This document shows, piece by piece, positions 23,290 to 31,876 of a stretch of DNA of 64,000 nt. The stretch lies in contig CAXMQQ010000019.1 of assembly GCA_964195545.1 (NCBI GenBank), forward strand, positions 37,112 through 101,111, given 5' to 3'. The notes below the pieces were generated by a model, which saw only the letters and a list, made by a program, of their open reading frames with translations, was not told the DNA's origin and ran no database searches. Made by a program: the position numbers and the translations under genes. The stretch is from JAHEEL01 sp964195545 (lineage in GTDB: Bacteria > Actinomycetota > Acidimicrobiia > Spongiisociales > UBA5794). How positions within the stretch are numbered: the stretch's first letter is position 1; the number at the start of each line of letters is the position of its first letter.

Positions 23290-25215
23290 GTGAACAAGAC
23301 GAAGAGCGCCCCGAACGCGACCTATGAAGCCAAAGACATCAAGGTCCTCGAGGGCCTCGAAGCGGTCCGAAGAAGACCCGCGATGTACATCGGGTCGACC
23401 GGACCCAGAGGTCTCCACCACCTGATCTGGGAGGCCGTCGACAACTCGGTCGACGAGGCCATGGCGGGCTTCTGCACTCGCGTCGAGGTGGCCTTGCTCG
23501 CGGACGGCGGCGTGCGCGTCAGGGACAACGGCCGGGGTATTCCGGTAGCGAAGCACCCGAAGACGAAAGAGTCGGCGCTGACCACCGTCATGACGACGTT
23601 GCACGCCGGCGGCAAGTTCGACTCGGGGGCGTATGCGGTCTCGGGAGGACTCCACGGAGTCGGAATTTCTGTTGTGAATGCCCTGTCGGCTCGCCTCGAG
23701 GCCGACATCGTTCGAGACGGACACCACTGGTCTCAGGCCTACGAATACGGTGCGGCGACAGGACGGGTGAAGAAGGGGAAGGAAGCGAAGAGGAACGGCA
23801 CTCAAGTCGTGTTCTGGGCCGATCCCGAGATATTCACCGAGGGACTTGACTACTCGTCGAAGACCGTGATGAGTCGACTGCGCGAGATGGCCTTCCTCAA
23901 TAGGGGCCTCGAGATCCGGTTCCGCGACGAACGAGAAGAGGCTCCGGTCGAGGAGATCTTCAAGTACAACGGAGGACTCGTCGATTTCGTGAATTACCTC
24001 AACGCCAGCCGGGAGCCGATTCACCGCCAGGTCGTCTCGTTCGAGGAAGAGACCGACGACTCCGTGGTCGCCGTGGCGATGCAGTGGACCGGGAGCTACC
24101 GCGAAACGATTCTGAGCTTCGCGAACAACATCAACACGCACGAGGGGGGGACCCACGAAGAGGGATTCCGCACCGCCCTCACGCGATCGATCAACGACTT
24201 CGCCAGGAAGAGGAATCTCCTCAAGGAGAAGGACCCCAACCTCACGGGCGAAGACGTGCGCGAAGGATTGACTGCCGTGATCTCCGTCAAGGTGAGGGCT
24301 CCACAATTCGAAGGACAGACGAAGACGAAACTCGGGAACACTGAGATCCGATCATTCGTCCAGAAGGCCCTCAATCAGGCCATTCCTGAGTGGCTGGAGC
24401 GCAATCCGGGCGATGCCCGACGGATAGCGGACAAGTCTTCACAGGCTGCCCGGGCACGGATGGCAGCGCGCCAGGCCCGGGACCTCACCAGGCGCAAGAG
24501 TCTGCTCGAGTCGGCCGGATTGCCGGGGAAGCTCTCGGATTGCTCGTCGAAGAAGCCCGAGGAGAGCGAACTCTTCATCGTCGAGGGCGACTCGGCCGGC
24601 GGGTCGGCAAAACAGGCTCGCAATAGCCAGTTCCAGGCGATTCTGCCGATTCGCGGCAAGATCATCAACGTCGAGAAGAATCGTCTCGCTCGTGTCCTCC
24701 AGAACAACGAGATCCAGTCGCTGATCACAGGGATTGGGACCGGTATCGGTGACGAATTCAATATCGAGAAGGCGCGGTATCACAAGGTCGTCATACTCAC
24801 CGACGCCGACGTCGATGGTGCCCACATCCGAACGCTCCTGCTCACGTTCTTCTTCAGACACATGCCGCAGCTCATCGAGGCGGGCTTCGTGTACATCGCT
24901 CAACCACCCTTGTTCAGTGTGAAGGTCGGTTCCAAGACGACCTGGATCCAGGACGACGCTGGGCTCGAAGAGATCAAGAAGCAGCTCGCCGGGAAGAAGC
25001 TGAACATTCAGCGTTTCAAGGGTCTCGGAGAGATGAATGCCGGCGAACTCTGGGACACGACCATGGATCCTGAGCGGAGAATGCTTCTCCAGGTGGGGCT
25101 CGAGGATCAATTCTCGGCAGAAGAGACATTCTCGACTCTCATGGGCACCGATGTCGAGGCCCGGCGAACCTTCATTCAGCAGAACGCAAAAGACGTTCGC
25201 TTCCTCGACTTCTAG
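23290..25215 (+). CDS. gyrB: DNA gyrase subunit B
   Basis: 641 residues. GHKL ATPase domain (EAVDNSVDEAM, VRDNGRGIPV, GGLHGVGISVVNAL), transducer domain, and TOPRIM with EGDSAGGSAKQ and DADVDGAHIRTLLL. With GyrA it introduces negative supercoils. The quinolone-associated stretch ILPIRGKIINVEK is ordinary. The GTG start has AAAGGAG 7 nt upstream. gyrA begins 8 nt after the stop. Confidence 0.97.
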   Translation: MNKTKSAPNATYEAKDIKVLEGLEAVRRRPAMYIGSTGPRGLHHLIWEAVDNSVDEAMAGFCTRVEVALLADGGVRVRDNGRGIPVAKHPKTKESALTTVMTTLHAGGKFDSGAYAVSGGLHGVGISVVNALSARLEADIVRDGHHWSQAYEYGAATGRVKKGKEAKRNGTQVVFWADPEIFTEGLDYSSKTVMSRLREMAFLNRGLEIRFRDEREEAPVEEIFKYNGGLVDFVNYLNASREPIHRQVVSFEEETDDSVVAVAMQWTGSYRETILSFANNINTHEGGTHEEGFRTALTRSINDFARKRNLLKEKDPNLTGEDVREGLTAVISVKVRAPQFEGQTKTKLGNTEIRSFVQKALNQAIPEWLERNPGDARRIADKSSQAARARMAARQARDLTRRKSLLESAGLPGKLSDCSSKKPEESELFIVEGDSAGGSAKQARNSQFQAILPIRGKIINVEKNRLARVLQNNEIQSLITGIGTGIGDEFNIEKARYHKVVILTDADVDGAHIRTLLLTFFFRHMPQLIEAGFVYIAQPPLFSVKVGSKTTWIQDDAGLEEIKKQLAGKKLNIQRFKGLGEMNAGELWDTTMDPERRMLLQVGLEDQFSAEETFSTLMGTDVEARRTFIQQNAKDVRFLDF

Positions 25216-25223
25216 GACCCCGA

Positions 25224-27656
25224 ATGACGAACGAAGAACAACACATCAACGTCAAAGCCATTGACATCGAGCGGGAGATGCAGGATTCGTTCCTGGAATA
25301 TGCGATGTCCGTCATCGTCTCGCGTGCCCTTCCCGACGTGCGCGACGGGCTGAAGCCGGTGCACCGGCGGATTCTCTACGCCATGCACGACGCGGGGATC
25401 CGCCCGGGAACGCCGTTCAGGAAGTCCGCCCGTGTGGTCGGAGACGTCGTCGGCTGGTTCCATCCGCACTCACCGGAGGCCGTCTACGACTCGATGGTCC
25501 GCCTCGGACAGGACTTCTCGCTGAGAAGCCCCCTGATCCAGCCCCAGGGAAACTTCGGAACCGTCGACGATCCCCCGGCCGCCATGCGCTACACGGAAGC
25601 GCGCATGGCGCCGATCGCTGCGCATCTTCTCGAAGGTATCGACGAGGACACCGTCGATTGGACGGATAACTACTCGGGAGAGCGTGAGGAGCCATCCGTT
25701 CTCCCTGCCCGGTTCCCGAATCTCCTCGTGAACGGTTCGACCGGGATCGCCGTTGGTATGGCGACCAACATCCCTCCCCACAATCTCACCGAGGTCGTTG
25801 ATGCCGTCCTCTACGGTCTCGATCATCCAGAGGCATCGGTCAGCGATATCTCTGAGTTCGTCAAGGGCCCGGATTTCCCGACGGGGGCCTACATCGTTGG
25901 CGTGAACGGCGTCAAGCAAGCACTTGCAACGGGCCGCGGCTCGGTGAAGATGCGTGCTGTCACCGACATCGTGGAGATGAAGAAGGGACGCATGGCGATC
26001 ATCGCCACCGAGATCCCCTATCAGGTGTCGCGAGATCGCATCATGGCCAAGACGGCGGAACTCGTTCGCAAGAAGGTCCTTACGGGGATCGCCGACCTGC
26101 GCGACGAATCGGATAGGGAAGGAACCCGGCTGGTCATCGAGCTTCGCAAGGACGCCAACCCACAGGTCGTTCTCAACCAACTCTTCAAGCACACACAGCT
26201 CGAGGAGAATTTCTCCGCCAACCAGATCGCTCTCGTCGACGGTGTGCCCCGCACGCTCAACGTGGCAGAGATGATCCACTACTACATCGCTCACCAGCTC
26301 GAGGTCATCGAGCGCAGGAGCCGGTTCCGGCTTGTGAAAGCCGAGGCGAGAGCTCACATCGTCGAGGGTCTGCTTATCGCTCTCGACAACATCGACGAAG
26401 TGGTCGAGATCATCAAGTCATCTGAGGACGTTGCAGCAGCGCGCTCGGCGCTGATGGATCGGTTCGAGTTGAGTGAGGTTCAGGCGAGTCACATCCTCGA
26501 CATGCCGCTGCGTCGACTCACCGCACTCGAGACAGGCAAGCTCCGCGAGGAGTACCAGCAACTCCAGGAGCTGATCGGAGAACTCGAAGCCCTCCTCGCT
26601 AGCGAGGAGAAGCGGCGGATCCTTGTCGGAGAAGAGCTCACGATCATCCGGGACAAGTTCGGAGACAAGAGGAGGAGCCGGATCATTCCCGACGCAGGGG
26701 AGATGTCGCTCGAGGATCTGATCGCCGACGAGGAACTCGTTGTGACGGTCTCAGCGGCCGGCTACATCAAGTCCGTGATCGCAGCGACGTACCGGACACA
26801 GGGACGCGGTGGCCGCGGCGTGCGCGGTGCCGCCCTCCGGGAGGACGACGTGATCGAGCACGTGATCCACACGACGGCGCACGCGTACCTCCTGATCTTC
26901 ACCAATCGGGGCAAGGTCTACCGGATCCGAGCTCATGAGATCCCTCGCAAGGACCGCAATGCGAAGGGAGTCCTCGTCCAGTCTGTACTTCCGATGGATC
27001 CCGACGAGATCATCGAAGCCGTGATCGACACCCGCGACTACGAAACCCACCAGTACCTCGTGATGTTCACGAAGTTGGGTCAGGTGAAGAAGTCGAAGTT
27101 CGGTGCCTACGACTCAAGGAACCAGGTTCTGGTTGCTATCAAGCTCCAGGAAGGCGACGAGGTCGTCGACGTGCGTGCTACCGGCGGAGACAACGACCTG
27201 CTCATGTTCACCAAGAAGGGGCAGGGTATCCGGTTCGCCGAGAGTGATGCTCGCCCGCTCGGACGGGCTTCCCAGGGGGTGAGGGGCATCAGGCTTCGCG
27301 AGGGTGACGAGGTCGTGGCTGCGACGACGGCTGAAGAGGGAGGAGAGATCCTGCTGCTCACCAGTGGCGGCTACGGAAAGCGGACGAAGATGGAACTCTT
27401 CCGCCGCCAGGGGCGCGGAGGAATGGGCGTCAAGGCCATGAAGCTCACCAAGGTTCGCGGCAAGCTCATTGCCGCAAGGGTCGTGAGTCCAGAAGACGAG
27501 GTCTTCATGATCTCGTCCGACGGCATCGTGATCCGCCAGGCCGTGTCCGACATCAGCCGCCAGCGTCGGGAGTCGACCGGCGTGAAGGTCGTCAGCCTCG
27601 ACGGCGATGCAGACCTGTCGGCAGTGGCCCTCGTTCCCCAGAGCGAGGACGAGTAG
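25224..27656 (+). CDS. gyrA: DNA gyrase subunit A with unusual quinolone-site motif
   Basis: 810 residues. Breakage-reunion domain with catalytic Tyr in AAMRYTEARM, coiled coil, and a C-terminal beta-pinwheel carrying a GyrA-box-like QGRGGRG. The conserved HPHGD(S/A) motif at the DNA gate reads HPHSPEAVYD (residues 80-89), and the usual DGQGNFG reads QPQGNFG. The positions of E. coli Gly81, Asp82 and Ser83 are therefore Ser, Pro and Glu, while Asp87 is kept. The rest of the enzyme looks normal, so it is probably functional and perhaps naturally quinolone-resistant. Confidence 0.96.
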   Translation: MTNEEQHINVKAIDIEREMQDSFLEYAMSVIVSRALPDVRDGLKPVHRRILYAMHDAGIRPGTPFRKSARVVGDVVGWFHPHSPEAVYDSMVRLGQDFSLRSPLIQPQGNFGTVDDPPAAMRYTEARMAPIAAHLLEGIDEDTVDWTDNYSGEREEPSVLPARFPNLLVNGSTGIAVGMATNIPPHNLTEVVDAVLYGLDHPEASVSDISEFVKGPDFPTGAYIVGVNGVKQALATGRGSVKMRAVTDIVEMKKGRMAIIATEIPYQVSRDRIMAKTAELVRKKVLTGIADLRDESDREGTRLVIELRKDANPQVVLNQLFKHTQLEENFSANQIALVDGVPRTLNVAEMIHYYIAHQLEVIERRSRFRLVKAEARAHIVEGLLIALDNIDEVVEIIKSSEDVAAARSALMDRFELSEVQASHILDMPLRRLTALETGKLREEYQQLQELIGELEALLASEEKRRILVGEELTIIRDKFGDKRRSRIIPDAGEMSLEDLIADEELVVTVSAAGYIKSVIAATYRTQGRGGRGVRGAALREDDVIEHVIHTTAHAYLLIFTNRGKVYRIRAHEIPRKDRNAKGVLVQSVLPMDPDEIIEAVIDTRDYETHQYLVMFTKLGQVKKSKFGAYDSRNQVLVAIKLQEGDEVVDVRATGGDNDLLMFTKKGQGIRFAESDARPLGRASQGVRGIRLREGDEVVAATTAEEGGEILLLTSGGYGKRTKMELFRRQGRGGMGVKAMKLTKVRGKLIAARVVSPEDEVFMISSDGIVIRQAVSDISRQRRESTGVKVVSLDGDADLSAVALVPQSEDE

Positions 27657-27728
27657 GAGAAGGCAGCAGACAGCGGACAGTCAACAGCACGACCGCTCTG
27701 GCTGTCTGCTGCTCTCTGTCCGCTCTCC
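27656..27728. terminator. Large inverted repeat after gyrA, family B
   Basis: GCAGCAGACAG (27663-27673) pairs perfectly with CTGTCTGCTGC (27702-27712), and CGGACAG (27674-27680) can pair with CTGTCCG (27716-27722), giving alternative stems. It follows the gyrA stop and probably terminates the gyrBA transcript. The words resemble the repeat near 5160. Confidence 0.6.
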
Positions 27729-27761
27729 TCCCAAACCCCCGGCCTACTCGAGACCTGTTCC

Positions 27762-27767
27762 TACACT
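27762..27767 (+). promoter_or_regulatory. -10 box TACACT for leaderless DUF3566 gene
   Basis: TACACT ends exactly 6 nt before ATG 27774, so transcription should begin at or next to the start codon. No ribosome site is visible. Confidence 0.6.
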
Positions 27768-27773
27768 CATCGC

Positions 27774-28253
27774 ATGGCTGTTCGGCGTGTGCGGCGGGTC
27801 ATCCGCAAGATCGATCCATGGACGGTGCTGAAGGTCTCGCTCGTGCTCAACGCGATCGGGGCCCTCGTGTTCGTCCTCGGCGTGTGGGTCATGTGGTCGC
27901 TTGCTGTTCAGCGTGGGATTCCCGAGAAGTTCGCCGATATCGTCGCCAACTTCTCGCTCGTGTTCACACCGAACGGTGAGCTCTACTTCCGGGCGGTTGT
28001 GTTCTTCTCCATCGTGTTGTTCGTGTCGCTCACCGGGTTGTTCACTCTCGGTGCCGTCATGTACAACCTCATTTCGGATGTTGTCGGTGGCGTGGAGTTG
28101 ATCGTTCTCGAAGAGACATACATCGTCCCTGCGGCGAGAACTGCTCCGCTGCGTCCGGCCGTCCACTCCCAGACCAACGGTGGTAGTGGTGTGAACGGTG
28201 GAGACGGCGACACCAAGACCGAGCCGGTGGCCGTCGTTTCCGAAGACGACTAA
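27774..28253 (+). CDS. DUF3566 membrane protein
   Basis: 159 residues. A basic N-terminus (RRVRRVIRKIDPWTVLKVSLVLN) runs into two membrane helices, AIGALVFVLGVWVMWSLAV and AVVFFSIVLFVSLTGLFTLGAVMYNLISDVVGGV, followed by an acidic Gly/Asn-rich tail. DUF3566 proteins follow gyrA in most actinobacteria (the Rv0007 position) and are of unknown role near the cell-growth machinery. The start is set by the leaderless -10 box. Confidence 0.88.
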   Translation: MAVRRVRRVIRKIDPWTVLKVSLVLNAIGALVFVLGVWVMWSLAVQRGIPEKFADIVANFSLVFTPNGELYFRAVVFFSIVLFVSLTGLFTLGAVMYNLISDVVGGVELIVLEETYIVPAARTAPLRPAVHSQTNGGSGVNGGDGDTKTEPVAVVSEDD

Positions 28254-28259
28254 CGGTCA

Positions 28260-28610
28260 TAGATTCGGCGGTTGGAGATCGGGGGACATGCGGATCGACC
28301 CAGACGGACCCGGTGTAGCGACGTTCAACGGGATCTCGATCCGGGTCTGGTCGAAGAGACAGGACCCTTCAGCGTCTTCGCGACACCAGACCAGAGAGAG
28401 ACACCGTCAGCCACGCCCGGGCGCCCCACGAGTCCCAGACCCCGAAGGTCGCGTCGTTCACGACCGGATGGCGGAGATCGTATCGTCGGATAATCTCGCG
28501 GATATTGTCGGTCTCACCGTCGCTGGTGAGGCCTCAGCGGAAGCGCTGCCGTGCCTGCACGCCGCTGCAACGAGTGCCACGACACCGACGATCAGGAAGA
28601 ACCTCCGCAC
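28260..28610 (-). pseudogene. Decayed secreted lipoprotein, probably thioredoxin-like
   Basis: From GTG 28610 the minus strand encodes a lipoprotein signal (RRFFLIVGVVALVAAAC) but stops after 50 residues at 28458. A shifted frame overlapping the end of this piece encodes NIREIIRRYDLRHPVVND followed by FGVWDSWGARAW, which resembles the redox-domain pattern RYGIxHPVVNDxxFxxWxxYGVRAWPT of secreted TlpA/redoxin proteins; it then stops. The catalytic CxxC is not seen. The simplest reading is a lipoprotein-redoxin gene broken by deletions and frameshifts. Similarity is from memory of the family. Confidence 0.45.
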
Positions 28611-28654
28611 GGGCGTCATCCAAGCCCATGAGATGGACTAGGGGGACGACGGAG

Positions 28655-29383
28655 TTATGACGATTCGGTGAACGATGCGATGTCCAGACCGATGCGGAGA
28701 GCTGAGAAGAGGTACTGGTCGGCCGTCTCATCAGGCCGGTGTATGCCCGAAGCGACAAGACCAGATGCAGCGAGAACCGCCCCGGACACCAGCGCGATGG
28801 CTTCGAGATGGGTTGCGAGATCGGCGATACCGAGCGTACGGGTTGCCTGGACGGTGGTGGATCGCACAAGGACACCGGCCCATTCGTCGGGGACCGGCGC
28901 TGCCACATCGAGGCGCCGGTTCGTCATCCGCCGCCTGATCCCCCAGCGGGATCCGACAGGTTCGGGAAATTGCAGCGGCTCGCCGTGGCGCTCCGGTTTG
29001 CCCGGCTCGGTCCAGGCGAAGAGGATCTGTGCGTCCGGACCGGCAATGTCGACCTCGCGAGTAGCCATGCTCTGGCCGATTCCGGTGACCAGGTTGGCGC
29101 CGATGAGCACAGGGGTCTCCCCGACTTCCGTCTGTCGATCGAACGAATCGGCCCAGAGGACACACGGAACACCCGTGGAGAGGGCTTCGTCGAGGATCGC
29201 CGAATCCGGATCATCGGTGATGACAGCATCGAACCCCTCGAGATTGTCGATTCGGAGGATTCGCCGATCCCTGTCCTTGACGTCGCGGCGGACGACGCCC
29301 AGGAGGTCGAGACCCTCTTCCCCCATGAGAAGACGACCGGCCCGAACACCAATCTCGGACGTGTGGTCGAGGGCGATTCTCAT
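28655..29383 (-). CDS. Conserved hypothetical protein with Rossmann-like N-terminus
   Basis: 242 residues. It starts MRIALDHTSEIGVRAGRLLM and has alternating strands and helices (LLGVVRRDVK, FDAVITDD, GVPCVLWAD) as in NAD-binding or saccharopine-dehydrogenase-like folds, though no GxGxxG is present. The C-terminal half has a Trp-containing central part and a hydrophobic helix LEAIALVSGAVLAASGLVAS. I cannot assign a function. The ATG overlaps the upstream small membrane gene (ATGA). Confidence 0.75.
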   Translation of the reverse strand: MRIALDHTSEIGVRAGRLLMGEEGLDLLGVVRRDVKDRDRRILRIDNLEGFDAVITDDPDSAILDEALSTGVPCVLWADSFDRQTEVGETPVLIGANLVTGIGQSMATREVDIAGPDAQILFAWTEPGKPERHGEPLQFPEPVGSRWGIRRRMTNRRLDVAAPVPDEWAGVLVRSTTVQATRTLGIADLATHLEAIALVSGAVLAASGLVASGIHRPDETADQYLFSALRIGLDIASFTESS

Positions 29384-29514
29384 GGTGATGGCTGATCGAG
29401 CGGCTGCCAGGAGCCCTGCTGGGTGGGAGGGCGGTTCGGTCGCCGAGTCACGACAAGAGCAACGGCAACCGCAGCGGCGGCAGCAAAGACAAGGGTGTTG
29501 AGAACAGGTTTCAC
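29380..29514 (-). CDS. Small single-helix membrane protein
   Basis: 44 residues from GTG 29514: one membrane helix (VLNTLVFAAAAAVAVALVV) and a short basic, Pro/Gln-rich cytoplasmic tail. It overlaps the next gene by ATGA, which supports real translation. It is below the usual size cut-off and would be annotated, if at all, with a longer frame from 29583. Function unknown; it may anchor or regulate its coupled partner. Confidence 0.55.
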   Translation of the reverse strand: MKPVLNTLVFAAAAAVAVALVVTRRPNRPPTQQGSWQPLDQPSP

Positions 29515-29542
29515 AAGTGGGAAGTTACTAGTTCCCCGTTCG

Positions 29543-29612
29543 CAGACACGAGACGAGAGGCGTGAGATATGAGCCGAGTCCATCTCTTCCCCACATCTCG
29601 TGTCGCCCGTCT
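29543..29612. repeat. Intergenic inverted repeat, family A copy 2
   Basis: Shares CAGACA.GAGACGAGAG, GTGAGATATGAG and ATCTCGTGTC with the copy at 13683-13754, including the inverted arrangement. It separates the minus-strand small genes from the cobalamin riboswitch and may terminate the minus-strand side's neighbours. Confidence 0.65.
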
Positions 29613-29618
29613 CGCGGC

Positions 29619-29624
29619 TAGTAT
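29619..29624 (+). promoter_or_regulatory. -10 box TAGTAT of the B12 transport operon
   Basis: TAGTAT lies 8 nt before the first stem of the cobalamin riboswitch, the position expected for the operon promoter. Confidence 0.45.
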
Positions 29625-29631
29625 CTCTCTC

Positions 29632-29808
29632 CTCGGGCTATCCCGAGCGCCGTTTGTGAAGCGAAGTCCGGTGTGAATCCGGCGCTGTCCCGCAACTGTG
29701 AAGCCCTCCGGGGACGAGTCAGGTCGCCTTCCGCTCGGTGTGCGACCGCACCTTCGGAGGACGGGTCTCGTCGCTTTGATGAAGGCTCCTCCCGAGAGAG
29801 GAGTAGCC
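29632..29808 (+). ncRNA. Cobalamin riboswitch with ribosome-site-sequestering hairpin
   Basis: Signature elements in order: a GAAGTCCGGTGTGAATCCGG module, GCTGTCCCGCAACTGTGAAG, and the B12 box GAGTCAGGTCGCCTTCC (around 29716-29732). Downstream, GGCTCCTC (29784-29791) can pair with GAGGAG (29798-29803), the ribosome site 7 nt before the btuF ATG, giving a translational off-switch when B12 is bound. It controls the three-gene B12 importer that follows. Confidence 0.9.
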
Positions 29809-29810
29809 GC

Positions 29811-30827
29811 ATGTTCCGCAGAATCCTGCTCACGATTGCCTCTGTCTCTCTCGTCGCGGCCGCATGCGGATCGTCGTCCGTCGCCCCAGAAGCACCATCG
29901 ACGACGCTCGGCACGACCACTACGGCGGCGGTCACCACGGCGGTCCCCGCATCGTCGACGACCAGTTCATCCTCTACGTCTTCGTCACCGACGATGCCCG
30001 AGGAGACGGGGTTCCCCGTCACGATCAACGCGCCGAACGGCCCAGTAACCGTCGAGACACGCCCTGAGAACGTCGTCTCTCTCTCGCCTACGTCGACCGA
30101 GGTGCTCTTCGCCGTGGGAGGCGGGCCCCAGGTCGTGGCCGTCGACAACCAATCGAACTACCCGGCAGAGGCGCCGATGACGGAGTTGACGGGATTCGAG
30201 CCGAATCTCGAAGCCATCGCCGCATACGGTGCTGATCTCGTCGTGATTATGTACGACCCGGGTGATGTGATCGCCGGACTCGAAGCGATCGGCATCCCGG
30301 TGATCATGCATCCGTCGGTAAGCAACCTCGACGACGCGTACGTTCAGATCGAGCAGGTCGGCGCTGCTACCGGTCACATCGACGAGGCGTCTCTTCTCGT
30401 GGCGTCGATGAAGAGCAAGATCGCAGCCACGGCGACAACAACCGATGGTGGGGGAGCGACGTACTACCACGAACTCAGCCCCGACTACTACTCGGTGACT
30501 TCTGCGACGTTCGTCGGAGCCCTGTACACGATGCTCGGTCTCGAGAACATCGCAGACGGCGCCGACCCGGACGGCTACGGCTATCCGCAATTGTCTGCAG
30601 AGCACATCCTCTCGGAGGATCCTGCCCTCGTGTTCCTGGCGGACACCAAGTGCTGTCGACAGGAAGCCGAAACGGTCGCGGATCGGCCGGGGTGGGACTC
30701 GCTGAGTGCAGTCCAGGGAGGATTCATCACGGAACTCGATGACGACATCGCGTCGCGATGGGGACCGCGTGTCGTCGACCTCGTTGCGTCGATCGCCGAA
30801 GCGATCACGGGCTTCCAGAACTCATGA
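29811..30827 (+). CDS. btuF: Cobalamin ABC transporter substrate-binding lipoprotein
   Basis: 338 residues. Lipoprotein signal with lipobox LVAAAC, a Ser/Thr-rich linker (~25-65), then a helical-backbone (class III) binding domain: RPENVVSLSPTSTEVLFAVG, FEPNLEAIAAYGADLVV and a C-terminal PGWDSLSAVQGGFITEL. The substrate is inferred from the riboswitch. The ATG at 29811 has the regulated GAGGAG. The stop overlaps btuC by ATGA. Confidence 0.88.
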   Translation: MFRRILLTIASVSLVAAACGSSSVAPEAPSTTLGTTTTAAVTTAVPASSTTSSSSTSSSPTMPEETGFPVTINAPNGPVTVETRPENVVSLSPTSTEVLFAVGGGPQVVAVDNQSNYPAEAPMTELTGFEPNLEAIAAYGADLVVIMYDPGDVIAGLEAIGIPVIMHPSVSNLDDAYVQIEQVGAATGHIDEASLLVASMKSKIAATATTTDGGGATYYHELSPDYYSVTSATFVGALYTMLGLENIADGADPDGYGYPQLSAEHILSEDPALVFLADTKCCRQEAETVADRPGWDSLSAVQGGFITELDDDIASRWGPRVVDLVASIAEAITGFQNS

Positions 30828-31876
30828 CTGGGGAGGAGATCCGCCCGAGCCGCCTCCACTGGTGGTGGCTCGCCGGAGCCCTTGCGGCCTTGGCCGGTGC
30901 GGGTCTCCTTGCCGTCCTCATGGGAGCCGTCGACCTGGACGCCCGATCGGTCTTGCTCTCCGTTGTGGACCGCCTCCCGTTCGTCGACGCCGACTCCGGG
31001 CTCAACGATCGACAGGAGGCCATCTTGTGGGAGTTGAGGATGCCCAGGGTGGCTCTTGGAGGGATCGTCGGCGCGATGCTCGCTGTCGCTGGAGGCTCGT
31101 ATCAGGGTTCGTTCCGGAATCCGCTTGCTGATCCATATCTGCTTGGTGCCGCCGCCGGGGCAGGCCTTGGTGCGACCATCGCTTTCGCGTATGGGGCCGG
31201 GCTGCCGTCGACCCCTGTCGACACGCTGCCACTCCTTGCCTTCATTGGCGGCGTTGCCGGTGTCGCCGCAACGTATGCGATCGGATACTCGGTCAAGGCC
31301 GGACGCACGCCGGTGATGCTCATCCTTGCCGGTGTCGCTGTGGCGGCATTTCTCACGGCCATCCAGACCTATCTCCAGCAGCGCAACGCCGAGACGCTGC
31401 GTGAGGTCTACGGATGGATCCTGGGACGGCTCTCGACCGTTGGATGGGGGGAGGTGTGGCTGGTGCTTCCGTACGTGGTCGTATCGATCCTCGTCGTGTT
31501 GCTTGGGGCCGGGAGACTCGACGTGCTCAGCGTGGGTGATGACGAAGCGGTGACGCTCGGTGTGAATCCGCCACGGGTGCGTCTCGTCATGGTGCTCGCG
31601 GCAACACTCGGCACCGCAGCGGTTGTCGCTGTCTCCGGACTCATCGGATTCGTCGGAATCATCGTGCCCCACGCCATCAGGATCGTGTTCGGGTCGAGCT
31701 ACCGGGTGATCCTTCCCCTGTCTGTCATTCTCGGCGCAGCCTTTCTGATCCTCGCGGACCTCCTCGCTCGCACGGTCGCGGCACCAGCCGAGATACCGAT
31801 CGGGGTCGTAACGGCGTTCTTCGGTGCGCCGTTCTTCGCGATCGTGCTCCGATCCTCGAGAGGACTCGGATCGTGA
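30824..31876 (+). CDS. btuC: Cobalamin ABC transporter permease
   Basis: 350 residues. FecCD/BtuC fold with about ten membrane helices. Motifs RMPRVALGGIVGAMLAVAGGSYQ, NPLADPYLLGAAAGAGLGA and GLIGFVGIIVPHAIRIVFG are the family's coupling and signature loops. The start is set by the four-base overlap with btuF and the stop by overlap with btuD. Confidence 0.93.
   Translation: MTGEEIRPSRLHWWWLAGALAALAGAGLLAVLMGAVDLDARSVLLSVVDRLPFVDADSGLNDRQEAILWELRMPRVALGGIVGAMLAVAGGSYQGSFRNPLADPYLLGAAAGAGLGATIAFAYGAGLPSTPVDTLPLLAFIGGVAGVAATYAIGYSVKAGRTPVMLILAGVAVAAFLTAIQTYLQQRNAETLREVYGWILGRLSTVGWGEVWLVLPYVVVSILVVLLGAGRLDVLSVGDDEAVTLGVNPPRVRLVMVLAATLGTAAVVAVSGLIGFVGIIVPHAIRIVFGSSYRVILPLSVILGAAFLILADLLARTVAAPAEIPIGVVTAFFGAPFFAIVLRSSRGLGS

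Noticed and set aside
23242..24306. 354-codon minus-strand frame inside gyrB
   Set aside because: Shadow of gyrB in the opposite strand with no family motif.
28198..28641. 147-codon plus-strand frame after the DUF3566 gene
   Set aside because: Overlaps the end of the DUF3566 gene and has no domain or promoter; the minus strand shows a better explanation (decayed lipoprotein).
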